Positions 62,204 through 64,000 of a stretch of DNA of 64,000 nt are shown in pieces. The position numbers and the translations under genes are program-made. The notes below the pieces were generated by a model. The model saw only the letters and a program-made list of their open reading frames with translations. It did not search any database and had not been told where the DNA came from. This DNA comes from Novosphingobium percolationis (GTDB lineage Bacteria; Pseudomonadota; Alphaproteobacteria; Sphingomonadales; Sphingomonadaceae). The first letter of the stretch is position 1, and the number at the start of each line of letters is the position of its first letter. The stretch lies in NCBI RefSeq assembly GCF_020179425.1, contig NZ_JAILYM010000011.1, positions 1 to 64,000 on the forward strand, given 5' to 3'.

Positions 62204-62773
62204 TCAGTTCTGCGGAGGCGTTGCGGGCACCGGCACAGGGGTCACAGGCGCGCCTTCGGCGGCGCGTTCGCGGGCGATGCGCGCGTCGTATTCCTTTTCG
62301 ATCTGTTCGACGCGGGCCTGCTCGGCGGCGGCATCGGCGTCGATCGTCTGGAGGCGCTTGGCGCGCTCTTCCTCGATCAGCTTGCCCATCTGCACGTCGG
62401 TCGATTGCTTCTTTTCAGCGTAGGCCTGATTGATGAGCTTGGCCATGCAGCCCGAAGCTCCCCCCGAACCGACCGGCGAGCAGGAATAGGCACCGGCGGC
62501 GCCGACGGTCTCGTAGGCCTTCACCCGCTCGGTCCAGCCCTGGTTGACCGAGGCGTTGGGATTGTCGCGCAACGGGGCGGGAATGCGGAAGCGCTCGGAT
62601 TCCTCCTTGCGCGCGCAGACCGTGATCGAACCATCAGTGGAAGCAGGGCACGGATCGTCGCCGTAGACGATGAGCTGGTTGACCTTCTCCCCCGGCTCGG
62701 CCTGCGCCTGGGCGGGAAGCGGCGCGAAGGCGATCATGCCAAGGGCTGCTGCGGCGGCGAGATACGGCTTCAT
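62204..62773 (-). CDS. Secreted protein with C-terminal coiled coil, unknown
   Basis: The product has 189 residues with a clear signal peptide ending LPAQAQA. It contains four cysteines (DPCPAS, ITVCARK, YSCSPV, SGCMAK), the sequence GWTERVKAYETVG, and then a long charged coiled coil (about 115-175, IEEERAKRLQTIDADAA). It resembles uncharacterised sphingomonad periplasmic proteins. It lies 8 bp upstream of the LacI gene on the same strand, perhaps co-transcribed. Confidence 0.7.
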   Translation of the reverse strand: MKPYLAAAAALGMIAFAPLPAQAQAEPGEKVNQLIVYGDDPCPASTDGSITVCARKEESERFRIPAPLRDNPNASVNQGWTERVKAYETVGAAGAYSCSPVGSGGASGCMAKLINQAYAEKKQSTDVQMGKLIEEERAKRLQTIDADAAAEQARVEQIEKEYDARIARERAAEGAPVTPVPVPATPPQN

Positions 62774-62861
62774 GGGACAAGCACTCCGTCTGGGATCGGC
62801 CCGATATTAGGCAACAATGCCTTGAACGGACAATGAAGCCCCATCCTTGGCCCGGATCAAT

Positions 62862-63383
62862 TCAAATGCGCTTGGACAGCGCAATGGCGGCACGGCAGCC
62901 CAGACGGACGGCGCCGAACAGCAGCGGATAGGCGGGCGCACGCTCGGCCCCGGCGGCGAAGGCAGCGTCGCGGTGTTCGCGCTCGTCATCGCGGAATTCG
63001 CGGATCATCGCGGCGAGTTCGGGATCGTCCTCGCCCAGTTCCTCGAGCTGCTCAGTATAGTGCTGGTCGATCTCGGTCTCGATCGCGGCGGTGCAGGCCA
63101 TCGCGGCTTCGGGCCCGATCAGCGCGGTCGCCGCGCCGAGGGCGAAGCCCGCCACCGACCACAGCGGCTGGAGCGCGGTCGGGCGCACGCCACGCTGCGC
63201 GATCAGCGCATCGAAGCGACGGCGGTGGTCTTCCTCCTGCCGCGCCATCTCGGCCACGTCCTGCGAATGCGGCGCGCGGTCGCCCATCACCGCCATCTGC
63301 CCGGCATAGATGCGGGTTGCACCATATTCTCCCGCCTGATCGACGCGGAGCATGGTGGCACTCTTGCGGTTCTGGACGGTCAT
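62862..63383 (-). CDS. coq7: COQ7-family di-iron demethoxyubiquinone hydroxylase
   Basis: The product has 173 residues from ATG 63383, which overlaps the dsbB stop (ATGA). Ferritin-like carboxylate ligands are visible: RVDQAGEYGATRIY, RQEEDHRRRFD, AIETEIDQHYTEQLE and RDDEREHRDAA. It catalyses the C6 hydroxylation in ubiquinone biosynthesis at the membrane. An upstream extension of the frame inside dsbB is not used. Confidence 0.95.
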   Translation of the reverse strand: MTVQNRKSATMLRVDQAGEYGATRIYAGQMAVMGDRAPHSQDVAEMARQEEDHRRRFDALIAQRGVRPTALQPLWSVAGFALGAATALIGPEAAMACTAAIETEIDQHYTEQLEELGEDDPELAAMIREFRDDEREHRDAAFAAGAERAPAYPLLFGAVRLGCRAAIALSKRI

Positions 63384-63877
63384 GCGGTCCTCCGGTTGCT
63401 GCGGCCCAGCAGTGCGAACACGGCCAGGGCGCCTGTCGCGGAGATCAGGAAATTGAACCCGGCCAGGCTCACCCCGAACAGCGTCCACTGCGCCACGTCG
63501 CAACGGATCACCGGCGCGTCCATGATCGCGGCGAGCGGATCGCCCCCAACTTCACCCGTGCGCGAGCATGTGGTGATGCCTTCCCACCAGTGATATTCGA
63601 CGCCCGCATGAAACGCACCGATCAACCCGCTGATCCCGACGGCGAGCGCGGCAAGGCGCACCAGCAGGTCGCCCGCACGGCTGCCGCGCATGGTCAGCGC
63701 CAGCAGCGCCAGCAGCGCCAGCACGATGGCGGCGATGTGCGGATAGCGCTGCCACCAGCACATTTCGCACGGGTAGAGCCCGAACACGTATTGCGAGATC
63801 AGCGCCCCGCCCATCAGCGCGGCAGGGATCAGCAGGGCGAGCATGTAGGCGGCGTTGCGCGATTGCTGCGGGGTCAT
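63380..63877 (-). CDS. dsbB: Disulfide bond formation protein B
   Basis: The product has 165 residues with four transmembrane helices. The first redox pair is CEMC (about residues 37-40, in YPCEMCWWQRYPH) and the second involves Cys in TCSRTG and VIRCD. It re-oxidises a DsbA-type protein using quinone, which suits its coupling to the ubiquinone gene coq7. Confidence 0.95.
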   Translation of the reverse strand: MTPQQSRNAAYMLALLIPAALMGGALISQYVFGLYPCEMCWWQRYPHIAAIVLALLALLALTMRGSRAGDLLVRLAALAVGISGLIGAFHAGVEYHWWEGITTCSRTGEVGGDPLAAIMDAPVIRCDVAQWTLFGVSLAGFNFLISATGALAVFALLGRSNRRTA

Positions 63878-63890
63878 GATGGTCCGTCCG

Positions 63891-64000
63891 TCAACGCTTG
63901 CGGGAAGCGAGCGCCTGGGGGGTGGTGCGGCCGATAGTCTGTTCGGCGTACCACAGCTGGAAGTCCTCGATGCCCTTGGCCTTGAGTTCCTCGGGCGTCA
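63891..64000 (-). CDS. C-terminal end of an unidentified protein (partial, runs off the window)
   Basis: A minus-strand frame enters at the right edge and stops at 63891-63893 (TCA read as TGA). It encodes LKAKGIEDFQLWYAEQTIG then RTTPQALASRKR. Genes for S41 processing peptidases are often found before dsbB in sphingomonads, so that is possible, but 36 residues do not prove it. It lies 13 bp before dsbB and is probably in the same operon. Confidence 0.45.
   Translation of the reverse strand, partial: TPEELKAKGIEDFQLWYAEQTIGRTTPQALASRKR

Noticed and set aside
61230..62423. 397-residue plus-strand frame over the LacI gene
   Set aside because: Antisense to a full LacI repressor with HTH and effector domain; no motif in the shadow frame.

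Overview
The window is high-GC DNA from an alphaproteobacterium, most likely a sphingomonad (Novosphingobium/Sphingobium type). The basis is the F-type conjugation cluster of the kind carried by sphingomonad plasmids and integrative elements, the cyclic-ketone catabolic genes, the TonB-dependent receptor style and REP-like palindromes with the TCGACTTCGCTCGA core. No rRNA, tRNA or CRISPR array was found. Much of the window is accessory DNA: at least five IS or transposon families, several broken genes and a conjugation module.

Layout. 1-3.9 kb: the end of an unknown gene, a large RecB-like nuclease/SF1 helicase and a small membrane protein. 3.9-21.6 kb (minus strand): an almost gap-free F-type type IV secretion operon, traA-L-E-K-B-dsbC-V-C-(127 aa membrane protein)-trbI-S26 peptidase-W-U-trbC-N-F-H-G. 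No relaxase or coupling protein (TraI/TraD) lies in the window. 21.6-22.7 kb: a 370 bp control region with two sites matching the alphaproteobacterial LexA consensus GTTC-N7-GTTC, then a divergent pair of small DNA-binding regulators (XRE-like and AlpA-like). 22.7-26.4 kb: decayed DNA, with a frameshifted uracil-DNA-glycosylase-like gene, a TPR/cold-shock-like gene split by an amber codon, a short unknown gene and a truncated Tn3-family transposase with one terminal repeat.

26.7-46.4 kb: a catabolic region. It holds etfA/etfB, a TonB-dependent receptor, an IS1380-family element, then a minus-strand operon (aldehyde dehydrogenase, enoyl-CoA hydratase/3-hydroxyacyl-CoA dehydrogenase, thiolase, HSL-type hydrolase, cyclohexanone-type Baeyer-Villiger monooxygenase) divergent from a plus-strand operon (IclR regulator, acyl-CoA dehydrogenase, iron-dependent alcohol dehydrogenase, CaiB-type CoA transferase, AraC regulator). 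Together these can account for each step from a cyclic ketone through lactone, hydroxy acid, semialdehyde and dicarboxylate to the CoA ester and beta-oxidation. Cyclohexanone to adipate to acetyl-CoA plus succinyl-CoA is the obvious model. Electrons from the acyl-CoA dehydrogenase would go to the ETF.

46.4-56.5 kb: a mosaic of mobile and conflict genes. An IS701-family element sits exactly at the AraC stop codon. It is followed by a truncated TPR gene, a nuclease-like/M15-like fusion, a HigB toxin with an XRE-ImmA/IrrE partner and a palindromic operator, an S24 repressor without its catalytic dyad, an IS110-family element with a structured 3' region (candidate bridge/seek RNA), an integrase stub cut by an IS3 element, and a resolvase fragment, flanked by a 24 bp direct repeat. 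56.5-64 kb: ordinary chromosome-like genes, namely a thioesterase, an oxidation operon (FAD oxidoreductase, GMC oxidoreductase, aldehyde dehydrogenase) with a LacI regulator, a secreted coiled-coil protein, COQ7, DsbB and the end of one more gene.
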